A stretch of DNA of 64,000 nucleotides from Algoriphagus kandeliae (lineage in GTDB: Bacteria > Bacteroidota > Bacteroidia > Cytophagales > Cyclobacteriaceae). The stretch's first letter is position 1. Each line of letters begins with the position of its first letter. Both the position numbers and the translations under genes were made by a program. The stretch lies in the NCBI RefSeq assembly GCF_004571135.1, contig NZ_SPSB01000004.1, positions 744,001 to 808,000 of the forward strand, written 5' to 3'. This document shows positions 8,346-18,314 of the stretch, in pieces. The notes beneath the pieces are model-generated. The model worked only from the letters and a program-made list of their open reading frames with translations. It was not told the origin of the DNA and searched no databases.

Positions 8346-11300
8346 ATGAAAAAAATCACCCAACCAGCTTTTTTGGTGGCTTTAGGAGCTACGATAAGTT
8401 TCGCTGCTATTGTCCCAAAAACCGAAAACGCACCTCAAATTTTGGAAAAAATCCTCCAAAGTGACAGCACCAAAAAAGATTCTCTTGACTATCCTAAATT
8501 CAAGGATCTTCCTCTCAAACCTGAGCGGGAAGTAAAATTCACTACCCAAGAAGGGACTTGGATGAGTTTGGATGTCAGTCCAGACGGAAAAACTATTGCC
8601 TTTGACTTGATGGGAGACATCTACACCATTCCAATCGAAGGAGGAAAAGCTACTCCTATCACCACAGGGATAGCTTATGAGACACACCCCCGATTTTCAC
8701 CAGATGGAGAAAAAATACTTTTCACATCTGACCGGGCTGGAAACGATAATCTTTGGTACATAGACCTAGTCAAAAAAGACACCGTCCAAATCACCAAAGA
8801 CAAAAACGGTGATGTGCCGGGAGCTGATTGGACTCCAGATGGGGATTACATTGTGGTAGCCAAAGGCCGTAGAATCACTAAACTTTGGATGTATCACAAA
8901 GATGGTGGCGGAGGAATCCAACTTAATCCGGATCCAAGCTCCATGAAGACCATCGATCCATTTGTCAGCCCAGATGGAAAAAAAATCTATTTCTCCCATC
9001 GAACAGGTTCCTGGAATTACAATGCTATGCTTCCACAGTATCAGGTCGGAACTTATGATCTGGAAGAAGGTAAAATTACCAGCATCACTTCCCGTTACGG
9101 ATCAGCATTTACCCCAACTCTTTCCGCCGATGGAAATTGGTTGGTTTATGGTTCGAGATGGGATGATAAGACCGGCTTAGTGATTCGTGATTTGAATTCT
9201 GGCGAAGAAAAATGGCTCGCCTACCCTGTGCAGCGAGATGAACAGGAATCCATCGCACCACAAGGTGTTCTGCCAGCAATGGCCTTTACACCAGATAGTA
9301 AAAATGTCATTGCTTCCTACGGTGGAAAAATCTGGAGGATCCCTGTTGACGGAAGTTCTGCGGTAGAAATCCCATTTGAGGCAGATGTAAAATTGGCTAT
9401 GGGGCCTCGCCTCTATTTCAATTATGAAGTAAAAGACACCACCGCCAAACTTGCCACACAAATCCGCGATGGAGTACCTTCTCCTGATGGAAAAAAACTC
9501 GCATTTACAGCTTTGAATCGACTATACGTCATGGACTTCCCTAACGGAGAGCCTAAGCGGGTAAGTAATCATGATTTTACCGAAGCCATGCCTTCTTGGA
9601 GCCCTGATGGAACCCAATTGGTATTTACCACTTGGGATGAAAAAGAAGGAGGGCATCTATACAAAGCAAGCTTTGGAAGAGGTGGTGCGGTAACTAAGTT
9701 GACCCAGGAAAGTGCACTTTACATGGGTCCAGTTTGGGGACCAAATGGAAAAATCGTGGTTTTCAAAGGAGATAAGCGCTTGATGGAAGATTCGGAAGGA
9801 CCTGGGATCAGTGGTGCAGAATCCATTTTAGCTTGGATTCCTGCTTCAGGAGGAACGGTTCGGAAAATCCGTGATGCTCGAGGTATTGGAAATGCGCACT
9901 TTACTCAAGATACTTCGAGAATTTATTTGAACGGACCGGGAGGCACCCTTCTCAGTATACAATGGGATGGAACAGATGAGAAAACCCATGCTAAAATCAC
10001 CGGAATCACTCCTTTTGGTTCTGTATTGGATTCTCATGATGATCACGAGCACGCGGAACTTGCAGACTATCGCTACGTCATGGGCAAGCCTTTTTCAAAT
10101 GCCAGCTCATTGAATTATTGTATGCTTCCTGAAGGAGTTTCTGCACAGGAACCTCAAATGAGTCCAGCAAGTGCAAGTACCATTTTGATGGCTCCGAAAG
10201 GAAACAAGGCTTTGGCTCAGGTAAATAATAATGTCTATGTAGTGACCATCCCTCAAGTAGGAAAGACTCCGAGCATTAATGTAGCCGATCCTAAATCCAG
10301 CAGCTTTCCTTCCCGACAACTCACAGAAATCGGAGGCGAATGGCCAGCTTGGGAAGCCAATGGAGAAAAAGTCCATTGGTCATTAGGAAATGGTCATTGG
10401 GTCTATGATATCGCTAGAGCTGAATTTGTGGAAGATTCAGTAGAAAGCGCTGAAAAAGCAAAAATGCTAGCAGCAGACAGCGTATCAGCTTTAAAAGCCC
10501 AAGGCGAGGAAGCTGTAAAATTGGCTGACTCACTAGCAAAAGCTGAAAAACAACGAATTGATTCTCTATTCAAAGCAGATAAAGAATTAGCAAAGGCTGA
10601 TAGTATTTACAAAGCACAGCAAAAAGAGAAAGAAACCTACAAACCTGAAGAGTACCAGGTGAAGGTTTACTTCGCGAAGGATATTCCTAGCGGAAAAATC
10701 CTACTTCAAAATGCTCGAATCATCACTATGAAGGATGATGAGGTCATTGAAAGAGGTGACATCCTGATAGAGAACAACCGAATCAAAGCAGTTGGAGCAA
10801 CCGGAACACTTGATGCAGCAGGAGCAGAAGTCGTTGACTTATCTGGGAAAACAGTAACGCCTGGATTTGTTGATACCCATGCTCACATGTGGCCAACATG
10901 GAATCTTCATAAAAATACAGTTTGGATCTATGCTGCCAACCTAGCCTATGGAGTAACCACCACGAGAGATCCACAGACAGCAACCACTGATGTGTTAACC
11001 TATGCGGATATGGTTGAAGCAGGTATGATTCCTGGACCGAGAGTATATTCCACCGGACCAGGTGTAGGTTATTGGATGTACAATCTGAAGTCTCTAGAGC
11101 AGACCAAAAACGTGCTGAAGCAATACTCCAAGTACTACAATACCCAATACATCAAAATGTATTTGGTGGGTAACAGACAACATAGACAATGGGTCATCAT
11201 GGCCGCCAAAGAGCAAAAGCTGATGCCTACTACTGAAGGTGGCTTGGATTTCAAACTCAACATGACTCAATTATTTGATGGATATCCGGGTCATGAGCAT

Positions 11301-11957
11301 GCGATTCCGATCTATCCACTTTATTCGGATGTGACTCACACTATTGCTGAAAGTAAAATGGCTGTGACTCCTACCCTATTAGTGGCTTATGGTGGTCCTT
11401 GGGCAGAGAATTATTACTACACTACGGAAAGTCCACTTCACGATCCAAAACTGAACCGATTTACTCCATACAATGAAATGAACTCCAAAGCCCGTAGAAG
11501 AGTGGGAGGACTTGGAGGTTGGTTTGCCCCTGAGGACCATGTCTTTGAGGATCATGCAAGAGGAATCAATGATATTGTGAAACGAGGTGGATTGGCAGGT
11601 ATTGGTTCCCATGGCCAATTGCAGGGTCTAGGATATCATTGGGAACTTTGGTCCGTGGCAAGTGGCGGCATGAGTAATATGGATGCACTTCGTACGGCCA
11701 CTATCCTTGGCGCTGAAGCACTGGGATTGGACAAAGAGCTCGGAAGTATCGAAAACGGAAAATTAGCTGACTTAGTCATCTTATCCGAAAATCCACTTGA
11801 GAATATCCGAAACACCAACACCATCACACATGTAGTGAAAGATGGAAGAGTTTACGATGGAAATACGTTGGATGAAATTCTTCCTACTCCACGGAAATTG
11901 GATGTAAGTTCTTGGACCAAGGAGGCACCAAAAGTCACTACCAGCTTAGAGCATTAA
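8346..11957 (+). CDS. exported TolB-like propeller / amidohydrolase fusion
   Basis: 1203 residues with an N-terminal signal sequence (about 1-20). Residues 60-700 hold repeated propeller blades of the PD40/TolB type (FSPDGEKILFTSDR and similar SPDG repeats). A Lys/Ala/Glu-rich, probably helical linker (about 700-770, many AEK and ADS units) leads to an amidohydrolase domain (about 780-1180) with TPGFVDTHAHMW (metal HxH), an IKMY lysine that could be the bridging carboxylated lysine, GHEHAIP and GSHGQLQG, ending with the ADLVIL segment typical of the urease-like superfamily. Such fusions are often annotated as exported dipeptidase or imidazolonepropionase-like enzymes; the substrate cannot be read from the sequence. 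It is a stand-alone unit followed by a hairpin at 11964. Confidence 0.88.
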   Translation: MKKITQPAFLVALGATISFAAIVPKTENAPQILEKILQSDSTKKDSLDYPKFKDLPLKPEREVKFTTQEGTWMSLDVSPDGKTIAFDLMGDIYTIPIEGGKATPITTGIAYETHPRFSPDGEKILFTSDRAGNDNLWYIDLVKKDTVQITKDKNGDVPGADWTPDGDYIVVAKGRRITKLWMYHKDGGGGIQLNPDPSSMKTIDPFVSPDGKKIYFSHRTGSWNYNAMLPQYQVGTYDLEEGKITSITSRYGSAFTPTLSADGNWLVYGSRWDDKTGLVIRDLNSGEEKWLAYPVQRDEQESIAPQGVLPAMAFTPDSKNVIASYGGKIWRIPVDGSSAVEIPFEADVKLAMGPRLYFNYEVKDTTAKLATQIRDGVPSPDGKKLAFTALNRLYVMDFPNGEPKRVSNHDFTEAMPSWSPDGTQLVFTTWDEKEGGHLYKASFGRGGAVTKLTQESALYMGPVWGPNGKIVVFKGDKRLMEDSEGPGISGAESILAWIPASGGTVRKIRDARGIGNAHFTQDTSRIYLNGPGGTLLSIQWDGTDEKTHAKITGITPFGSVLDSHDDHEHAELADYRYVMGKPFSNASSLNYCMLPEGVSAQEPQMSPASASTILMAPKGNKALAQVNNNVYVVTIPQVGKTPSINVADPKSSSFPSRQLTEIGGEWPAWEANGEKVHWSLGNGHWVYDIARAEFVEDSVESAEKAKMLAADSVSALKAQGEEAVKLADSLAKAEKQRIDSLFKADKELAKADSIYKAQQKEKETYKPEEYQVKVYFAKDIPSGKILLQNARIITMKDDEVIERGDILIENNRIKAVGATGTLDAAGAEVVDLSGKTVTPGFVDTHAHMWPTWNLHKNTVWIYAANLAYGVTTTRDPQTATTDVLTYADMVEAGMIPGPRVYSTGPGVGYWMYNLKSLEQTKNVLKQYSKYYNTQYIKMYLVGNRQHRQWVIMAAKEQKLMPTTEGGLDFKLNMTQLFDGYPGHEHAIPIYPLYSDVTHTIAESKMAVTPTLLVAYGGPWAENYYYTTESPLHDPKLNRFTPYNEMNSKARRRVGGLGGWFAPEDHVFEDHARGINDIVKRGGLAGIGSHGQLQGLGYHWELWSVASGGMSNMDALRTATILGAEALGLDKELGSIENGKLADLVILSENPLENIRNTNTITHVVKDGRVYDGNTLDEILPTPRKLDVSSWTKEAPKVTTSLEH

Positions 11958-11963
11958 TATTAT

Positions 11964-11993
11964 TCAGCCATCCTGAAAATTCAGGATGGCTGA
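11964..11993 (+). terminator. hairpin after the amidohydrolase gene
   Basis: A perfect inverted repeat (CAGCCATCCTGA, loop AAAT, then its complement) starts 8 bases after the stop codon, with a 13-base stem including the closing T-A pair. The following sequence (GATTAGTTT) is only weakly T-rich. The remainder of the gap to 12153 is AT-rich without further structure. Confidence 0.7.
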
Positions 11994-12153
11994 TTAGTTT
12001 CAATCCAATAATTTATGCTTTTCCATAAAATATTTGAATTCTTTCTTGGGAAACTACTAAATTATTATTTTCTTAAATCTACTTTATTGAAAACCACCCT
12101 TTTGAAAAGGATTTATTCAAATACCCGTGAGGATTTTATCAACTAATTAAAGG

Positions 12154-13050
12154 ATGACAAAACTTTCGAAACAACCTATCGATTGGAAATCCATCCTTTC
12201 ACCTCACTCTCTTGCCTATACCATTGCAGGCGTTGCTTTGGCAGCTATTGCCTTGGAGGCATTCATGCTCCCCAACAGTTTTTTGGACGGAGGAGTTACG
12301 GGTATTGCCATTCTGGTGAATCTAGGCTTTGGAATAGACCTTAACTTATTATTGGTGCTGCTTAACCTTCCATTCTTATTTATGGCTTGGCGAATGATAG
12401 GCAGAACATTTGCCATTCAAAGCGGTATGTCCATTTTTCTTTTGACTATTGTCCTCCATTTTTTGGAAGTTCCTACGGTTACCGAGGATAAAGTTTTGAT
12501 TGCGGTTTTTGGAGGATTTTTAATGGGAACTGGCATTGGTCTTATAATCCGAGGAGGTGGATTAATTGATGGATTCGAAGTCATTACAGAGTATTTTCAC
12601 AAGAACTCCGCCTTGACTGCAAGCGAGATCACGGTATTTCTGAATTCATTGATTATGCTATCCGCAGCCTTTGTTTTTGGGATAGAGCCTGCTATGTATT
12701 CAATTTTAACGTATTTTACAGCTATTAAGACTACTGACTATGTCGTGGAGGGCTTTGAAGAGTACACTGCCCTAACAATTATTTCAAAAGAAGACGAATT
12801 GGTCAAAGAATTGATAGTAAAAGATTTTAAGAAGGCAATTTCAGTATATAAGGGTGAAAGAGGGTATCTTCCAGAGACCTTTCACATCCATCATCCGGTA
12901 GATATTATCATGACGGTAGTTACTCGATTGGAAGTCCACCGGCTGAAATTGGCGATTCAAGAAATAGACCCGAAAGCTTTCTTTTACGTCCAGACAATTA
13001 AGGAAGTCAAGGGTGGTGTCATCAAAAAAGTGGGGAAAAAGCACATATGA
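12154..13050 (+). CDS. YitT-family membrane protein
   Basis: 298 residues: five or so hydrophobic helices in the first 190 residues (the DUF161 repeat region, with FLDGGVTGIAIL and GLIIRGGGLIDGFEVI as the two glycine-rich repeats) and a C-terminal cytoplasmic DUF2179 domain (about 215-290, ending in a DPKAFFYVQTI-like segment). The family is widespread and of uncertain function, with transport proposed. The stop overlaps the start of the HD-domain gene (ATGA), so the two are co-translated. Confidence 0.88.
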   Translation: MTKLSKQPIDWKSILSPHSLAYTIAGVALAAIALEAFMLPNSFLDGGVTGIAILVNLGFGIDLNLLLVLLNLPFLFMAWRMIGRTFAIQSGMSIFLLTIVLHFLEVPTVTEDKVLIAVFGGFLMGTGIGLIIRGGGLIDGFEVITEYFHKNSALTASEITVFLNSLIMLSAAFVFGIEPAMYSILTYFTAIKTTDYVVEGFEEYTALTIISKEDELVKELIVKDFKKAISVYKGERGYLPETFHIHHPVDIIMTVVTRLEVHRLKLAIQEIDPKAFFYVQTIKEVKGGVIKKVGKKHI

Positions 13051-13631
13051 TTGACTTTAATCAAATAAAAGAACGCGTTTATCGGGAAATCCTGGAACAA
13101 CTTCCAGCTTACCTGACATACCACAATCCGGCTCATACCCAATACGTGACCGAAAAGGCCCTATTTTTAGCCGGAATCGAAAAAATTAGTAAAGGAGAAG
13201 TGGAACTTCTTCAGCTAGCTGCACTTTTTCACGATACAGGATTTATCGAAAATCCTAAAAACCATGAGGAAATTGGATGTGGCATTGCCACTGAATATCT
13301 CAAAGATTTGGTTTCAAAAGATGATTTGAAAAAAATCCATGGGATGATTATGGCCACAAAAATCCCACAATCTCCAACCAATCAGCTCGAGCGAATCATG
13401 GCTGATGCCGATTTGGAGTATTTAGGAACTGATGATTTTGAGCGACAAGGAAATGCCTTGTATGAAGAATTACTTCATTTTAACTCTTCCCTTTCAGAAC
13501 AAGCTTGGAATGAATTACAACTGACTTTTTTAGAAAAACACCATTATCATACAGATTACTGCAAAAAATATAGAGAGCCCAAAAAACAGGAAAACATCGA
13601 GTCTGTTAAAGAAAAATTAAAGGTTCTCTAA
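13047..13631 (+). CDS. HD-domain metal-dependent phosphohydrolase
   Basis: 194 residues of the HD superfamily. The metal-binding pattern is visible as YHNPAHTQYV near the start, LFHDTGF (the HD pair) at about residue 72, ENHEEIG-like residues after it, and ADADLEYLG further on. It acts on a phosphate ester, perhaps a nucleotide, but the substrate is not predictable. The start is fixed by the 4-base overlap with the YitT gene. The stop overlaps by 3 bases the stop region of the convergent eboF gene, leaving no room for a separate terminator. Confidence 0.85.
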   Translation: MIDFNQIKERVYREILEQLPAYLTYHNPAHTQYVTEKALFLAGIEKISKGEVELLQLAALFHDTGFIENPKNHEEIGCGIATEYLKDLVSKDDLKKIHGMIMATKIPQSPTNQLERIMADADLEYLGTDDFERQGNALYEELLHFNSSLSEQAWNELQLTFLEKHHYHTDYCKKYREPKKQENIESVKEKLKVL

Positions 13632-14998
13632 CTTTTAACAGCCTGATAAATTAGATCAAAAACTTCTGTCGGTTGAATTTTCTCTGAATTCACAAGATTT
13701 TCATATCCAACGAAAATCGGTTTATCCGCATCATCTTCGGGAATTCTTCCATGAGAGCCTTTTACCAGCGAGGCATCTAATGAAATCACATCCATAAGGT
13801 ATCGGAATCCCAACTTTTTCTTCAAAACCTTTGACCCCACTTTTAGCAATGGAATTTTAATCTCTGGATCTAAAAATAATTCCACTGGATCATAGCCGGG
13901 TTTCCGATGAATATCCACACAGCGCGCATAATCAGGCGCTTTATTATCATCTAGCCAGAAATAATAGGTAAACCAGGAATCCTTATCCGCAACAACCACC
14001 AAATCCCCCGAACGAGGGTGATCCAAACCATAATTTGCCTGAGCCTTTTTGTCTAGTACCAGTTCAATCCCCGGAGTATTCTCCAATAAACTTTTAACCT
14101 GACCAAAAACGTTCGGATCTTGGATATGCACATGCGCAATCTGATGATCAGCGATTGCAAATGCCTGAGAAGTCCCGGCATCTAAAGTTTCCAAGCCCAA
14201 TTCATCCTTTACCTGAATCCAGCCTGCTGATCGCAACAATCGGTTGATATGGATAGGTTGAGACACATTGGTAATGCCATATTCAGAAAGAAGCAGAACT
14301 TGTGTTCCTTTACTTTCAAAATAGGTAATTAGATCCTCGGCTACTTTATCCACTTCTTTCAAAAGCGAACCGATTTTTGAAAAATCTAATCCATATTTCT
14401 GCAGCCCATAATCGAGATGAGGTAAATAAACCAAATTCAGCGTTGGATTATACCATTGATCCACCTTCTTTGTGGCTTCTGCTATCCATTGGGTAGAGGA
14501 AATATTAGCATTTGGTCCCCAAAAGGAAAATAAAGGGAACTGCCCTAACTCTTTTTGAAGTCTATCCCGTAATTCCATCGGTTGGGAGTGACAATCGGGT
14601 AATTTCCGCCCATCTGAAGGATAAAGTGGGCGCGGCGTCACCGCAATATCCACCGAAGAATACATGTTGTACCACCAAAACATGTTGGCACAAGTGAAGT
14701 CGGGATTTTCAGTTTTTAACTTATCCCAAATCTTGGGAGCCCGAACTAAGCGATTGGATTGTCTCCAGAATTTAATTTCACATTCATCCCGGAAATACCA
14801 GCCATTCCCGACAATTCCATTTTCGGAAGGCATTTTCCCGGTTAGGTAAACAGATTGAGCCGAACAGGTTACTGCTGGCAAAACAGGTTCGACGATAGCC
14901 TTTTGATGCTTGGCAATCCACTGACTGAGAAAAGGTGTATGCTCCCCAATCACTCTGGATGACAATGCTACGATATTAAGAACAACTGTTTTTTTCAT
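13628..14998 (-). CDS. eboF: EboF-like alkaline-phosphatase-superfamily phosphodiesterase
   Basis: 456 residues of the nucleotide pyrophosphatase/phosphodiesterase branch of the alkaline phosphatase superfamily. The N terminus (VLNIVALSSRVIGEHTPFL) carries the first metal region, AVTCSAQ the likely threonine nucleophile, LPHLDYGLQKYG an Asp/His metal pair, and SEYGI stands where other members have a DHG triplet. There is no signal peptide. It is the last gene of a six-gene minus-strand cluster in the order known for ebo (eboA-F). In cyanobacteria ebo genes are needed to move a scytonemin precursor to the periplasm; in Pseudomonas the related EDB cluster deters nematodes. The biochemical role of this member is unknown. 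Confidence 0.85.
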   Translation of the reverse strand: MKKTVVLNIVALSSRVIGEHTPFLSQWIAKHQKAIVEPVLPAVTCSAQSVYLTGKMPSENGIVGNGWYFRDECEIKFWRQSNRLVRAPKIWDKLKTENPDFTCANMFWWYNMYSSVDIAVTPRPLYPSDGRKLPDCHSQPMELRDRLQKELGQFPLFSFWGPNANISSTQWIAEATKKVDQWYNPTLNLVYLPHLDYGLQKYGLDFSKIGSLLKEVDKVAEDLITYFESKGTQVLLLSEYGITNVSQPIHINRLLRSAGWIQVKDELGLETLDAGTSQAFAIADHQIAHVHIQDPNVFGQVKSLLENTPGIELVLDKKAQANYGLDHPRSGDLVVVADKDSWFTYYFWLDDNKAPDYARCVDIHRKPGYDPVELFLDPEIKIPLLKVGSKVLKKKLGFRYLMDVISLDASLVKGSHGRIPEDDADKPIFVGYENLVNSEKIQPTEVFDLIYQAVKS

Positions 14999-14999
14999 C

Positions 15000-16202
15000 T
15001 TATCCCAATCGTTGAAGAATCCATTCCAATTCCCGACTTATTGACTCGCCTAATTCCAAACGCATCTCATCCGGCAAAACCTCCCAAGTGTAAGTTTCCA
15101 CCTCCAAATGCTCTGTCAATTCAGGATGATTTTTCAACTCCGCTAAGACATTTAAGATACTGCTCTGAGTCGAAAAAAACTGTCCATAGGACTCTACAAA
15201 CAGCGGTACGTGAAAGTGAATTCGCCATTCCTTTTCTTCCGCATCTTGAATTGCATTAAGTGCCTCAGGCAAATCTGAATAGGAAACAAGGTTGCCATCA
15301 GCCTTTCTACCCACCACTTGATGCAAGTAAGTCGATTCTGCGAATGGAAGTAGCTTTTGGTGAATTTCAGATCGATTCTTTCCCAAATCCAATTTCAAAG
15401 CAGCGGAAATTTGAATCTTGCCTATTTTTATTCCTGCCTTTGTGAATTTGGCAAAAGTGTTAGCCGGATGCTCATAAACAATCGCGAAGTGGCAGACGTC
15501 ATAGCATACCTGAATATGCTTCCGAATCAATTTTTCCGCTTCAGAAAGGGAAATCCCAAGCTTTTCAGAAAGAAGCGGAGCACCTTTAGGAATTAGCCAG
15601 GAATCAAAAAGCCAAATCATCTCATCAGAATTCTCTAGAATCCCATCCGGCTCTGGCTCTATATCCAAATGCAGGAATTTCCCGGTTTCTGAATGGATTT
15701 TTGCAAGTTCAGCAACAACCTCCATCAAATTAGCTGTAGCTGCCTGCATGCCTTGATTCTTTTCCTCCTGAGTTTTAAACCAATGTCGATAGGATATGGG
15801 GGAGGTTGAAATCCCTCCACTCATCCCATCAGGCAGCAATTGGGCTAGAATATGAAAAGAGCGGATTGTATAATTTTTTCGATCATCAGTTGTCCAATCA
15901 GGAAAGTGAACCTGATCTTTTACCCGGGTATGATGAAAATCTCCATAAGGAAAGCCATTCAGTGTAAAAACATAGGCATTCTCTTGAGTGAGCCAAGATT
16001 TAAAAGCCGCTAATTGATCTTCCTTTTCCAGCTCCAAACTCGCTTGATTAGAAAGTCTTAACCCTATCCCAAATGCTCCCTTACATTGAAGATTTTCACG
16101 AATTCTTGGAATATAGGATTTTAAATTTTCGAAAGTCTCTTCCCAACTTTCACCTGGATGTATGTTACTGCAATAGCTGAATTGAAAGTTTCCGACTTGC
16201 AT
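15000..16202 (-). CDS. eboE: EboE, TIM-barrel metabolite traffic protein
   Basis: 400 residues of the xylose-isomerase-like TIM-barrel type. Visible are a start of strand one (NFQFSYCSNIHPGESWEE), a central LDIEPEPDG metal/substrate motif, HIQVCYDVCHFAI with the expected His, IKIGKIQISAALK, and IHFHVPLFVESYGQ near the end. These are hallmarks of the EboE subgroup, whose substrate is not known. The gene starts 2 bases after eboD ends and ends 1 base before eboF begins, so the three are one tight transcription unit. Confidence 0.88.
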   Translation of the reverse strand: MQVGNFQFSYCSNIHPGESWEETFENLKSYIPRIRENLQCKGAFGIGLRLSNQASLELEKEDQLAAFKSWLTQENAYVFTLNGFPYGDFHHTRVKDQVHFPDWTTDDRKNYTIRSFHILAQLLPDGMSGGISTSPISYRHWFKTQEEKNQGMQAATANLMEVVAELAKIHSETGKFLHLDIEPEPDGILENSDEMIWLFDSWLIPKGAPLLSEKLGISLSEAEKLIRKHIQVCYDVCHFAIVYEHPANTFAKFTKAGIKIGKIQISAALKLDLGKNRSEIHQKLLPFAESTYLHQVVGRKADGNLVSYSDLPEALNAIQDAEEKEWRIHFHVPLFVESYGQFFSTQSSILNVLAELKNHPELTEHLEVETYTWEVLPDEMRLELGESISRELEWILQRLG

Positions 16203-16204
16203 GC

Positions 16205-17353
16205 TTAAATCAGCTTTGGTTCTTGGCTTTTTACCTGTAAAAATTCAATCGCCTTCCGAATTAACTGCTCATCCATTTCATGCACCTCAACTCCTTTTCC
16301 AAGCTTTTCGAGCAACATAATGGTCAATTCTCCACCTAGATGCTCCTGAAATTCCCGAAGCCCCTGAATTAAATTTTCTCCTGAAAGCTCTGGCTCGTAA
16401 AGTGAAAAGCCCAAGGTTTGAATAACCTGTAAAATTCGATTCAAATCCTCTTCACTAATCCAACCCAAGAGGTGGGAATAGGTAGAATCCAATGCAATTC
16501 CAATGGCAACTGCCTCCCCATGCCGAACTCGATAATTGCTGAGATGCTCCAATTTATGGGCTGCCCAGTGGCCAAAATCCAAGGGACGGGAGGAACCAAA
16601 CTCAAATGGATCCTTTCCTGCGATATGATCCATATGCATTTGGGCACAGCGGATTATTTGGGTTTTCATCGGCTCGATTTCTCGCCTTGCCATGGCAGAA
16701 GCATTAGCCTCCAGCAATTCGAAAAAGTCCAGATCCTTGATCAAAGCTACTTTCAAAGCTTCAGATATCCCCGATCTCCAATCCCGATCATCAAGCGTTT
16801 GGAGGAAATTAAAATCATTTAATACTGCAATCGGTGTGGTGAAAGTTCCGAGGTAGTTTTTCTTCCCAAAGTAATTGATGCTGTTTTTTACACCTACACC
16901 TGAGTCATTTTGGGATAAAACAGTCGTTGGAATTCGAATCAGTCTAATTCCCCGATGGGAAATGGCAGCGGCAAAGCCAACCATATCCAAAACAGCCCCT
17001 CCACCAATCGCCACGATGTATGAATGCCGATCAATCCCAAAGTCATTGGTGGCTTGAACGACTTGTTGATAAATCGCAGGATCATTTTTACAAGCTTCTC
17101 CACCCGGAACTACAAGCGGCTCAGCACACAAATAGAATCGCTCTTTATGATAGGAAGCGTAATTTTTGATTTCTCCCAACAAATTTGGAAAAGCCTCCAC
17201 AACTCCACTGTCAACCACAAAAAAGGTCTTTACCTTCTTCCCTTTTTCCAAGACATTTACAAAAACTGGATTTTCAGCAGAAAAGAGTTTTTCTGTAAAG
17301 CAAACCGGATAATTGAAAGAAACCGAAAAGGACTGCTGAAGAATGGTATCCAT
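16205..17353 (-). CDS. eboD: EboD, 3-dehydroquinate-synthase-like enzyme
   Basis: 382 residues of the sugar-phosphate cyclase superfamily (dehydroquinate synthase and 2-epi-5-epi-valiolone synthase relatives). The NAD-binding GGGAVLDMVGFAA, the RIPTTVLSQNDSGVGVKNSI segment with conserved Thr/Asp/Lys, a GISEALKVALIKD helix carrying a metal glutamate, and the FGHWAAHKLEH and RHGEAVAIG histidine motifs are all present, so the active-site metal set looks intact. Sitting inside ebo, it is unlikely to be the housekeeping AroB. The cyclitol product, if any, is unknown. Confidence 0.9.
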   Translation of the reverse strand: MDTILQQSFSVSFNYPVCFTEKLFSAENPVFVNVLEKGKKVKTFFVVDSGVVEAFPNLLGEIKNYASYHKERFYLCAEPLVVPGGEACKNDPAIYQQVVQATNDFGIDRHSYIVAIGGGAVLDMVGFAAAISHRGIRLIRIPTTVLSQNDSGVGVKNSINYFGKKNYLGTFTTPIAVLNDFNFLQTLDDRDWRSGISEALKVALIKDLDFFELLEANASAMARREIEPMKTQIIRCAQMHMDHIAGKDPFEFGSSRPLDFGHWAAHKLEHLSNYRVRHGEAVAIGIALDSTYSHLLGWISEEDLNRILQVIQTLGFSLYEPELSGENLIQGLREFQEHLGGELTIMLLEKLGKGVEVHEMDEQLIRKAIEFLQVKSQEPKLI

Positions 17354-17402
17354 ATGGAAATAATTGGTCTTTGGCCGTGAAAGTTTCTTTTTAAGCCAAA
17401 AT

Positions 17403-18311
17403 CTAGGTTACAGCAAAGGCTTTGGCTAGACTCAAAGATAAGGGTAATAAGGCCAAAACAACCAATCCTATCTCCCAGCTTTCAAAAGCGGCAGCTAATG
17501 AAGCATTCACGATAATGAGAGAAATTACGGCAGCTTTGACCGATTTTCCGATTAATTGTGGGGATTCAGTTTGAATAGCTCTGATAAGCGGTGGAAAAAT
17601 CATGTAAGAAAGCAAGGCTAAAAAGGGGATCACCTGCCAATAATTTGGTCCCTGAATTTTTGCTAAGAGAAAAATACCGGCAACAATAAAGGCATACATC
17701 CCCAAGCCAGCGAAGAGAGCTCGTCTATTTTTCCCATGCACTTCTCCCCGACTCACCATGGTAATCGCCGCGACATAAATCAAAGGAAGTATTCCAATGG
17801 GCCATACTTTCTCCAAAACTTCCGGTGCCACGGCCACTCCAAGCAATAGATTCCCAGCCCGGCATAGCCCCATGTTAATGGGACCAAAAATATTCTGATG
17901 CTTTCCCCAGTAATCATAGGTTAGGGCGCAAAAGCTAATCGCAATAGCCAAAATCCCTGCAAGTTGATTTACCTGAAAAGCTGCTAATACACCAAAAATC
18001 AAGAGAATACTAGCTACTAAAATAGCTGTGGATTTTTTTGCTCGACCGCTGGGAATGGGGCGTTCCGGACGCTCTACCGCATCCAATTCCGCATCTGCGA
18101 TATCGTTAAATGCAACTCCTCCACCATACAAACCAATCGTACTGATGGAAAGCCACAAGAGATTAAGCCAAAAGCCTGAATCATCTTTCCAAGTCGCAAT
18201 TAAATAGCTCCATCCTCCGGCAATAGCAAAACCCGCCCAGACATCAGCCACGGCAGTGACTACATTGGCTGGACGGGTAATTTGCAAGTAAGCAAAAAGC
18301 TTCCCTCTCAT
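17403..18311 (-). CDS. eboC: EboC, UbiA-family prenyltransferase
   Basis: 302 residues with about eight or nine hydrophobic helices. The first aspartate-rich motif (FNDIADAELDAVERPERP) is the classical NDxxD of UbiA enzymes; the second motif region reads YDYWGKHQNIFGP, shorter than the usual DxxxD. UbiA proteins transfer a polyprenyl group to an aromatic or other acceptor in the membrane. In ebo it is the only membrane protein, so it probably anchors the pathway or prenylates the transported metabolite. A 49-base gap separates it from eboD, the widest in the D-F half, and 3 bases separate it from eboB. Confidence 0.9.
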   Translation of the reverse strand: MRGKLFAYLQITRPANVVTAVADVWAGFAIAGGWSYLIATWKDDSGFWLNLLWLSISTIGLYGGGVAFNDIADAELDAVERPERPIPSGRAKKSTAILVASILLIFGVLAAFQVNQLAGILAIAISFCALTYDYWGKHQNIFGPINMGLCRAGNLLLGVAVAPEVLEKVWPIGILPLIYVAAITMVSRGEVHGKNRRALFAGLGMYAFIVAGIFLLAKIQGPNYWQVIPFLALLSYMIFPPLIRAIQTESPQLIGKSVKAAVISLIIVNASLAAAFESWEIGLVVLALLPLSLSLAKAFAVT

Positions 18312-18314
18312 GGG

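Noticed and set aside
13047..13631. The HD gene as a seventh ebo gene
   Set aside because: It is on the opposite strand and coupled to the YitT gene; only the stops overlap.
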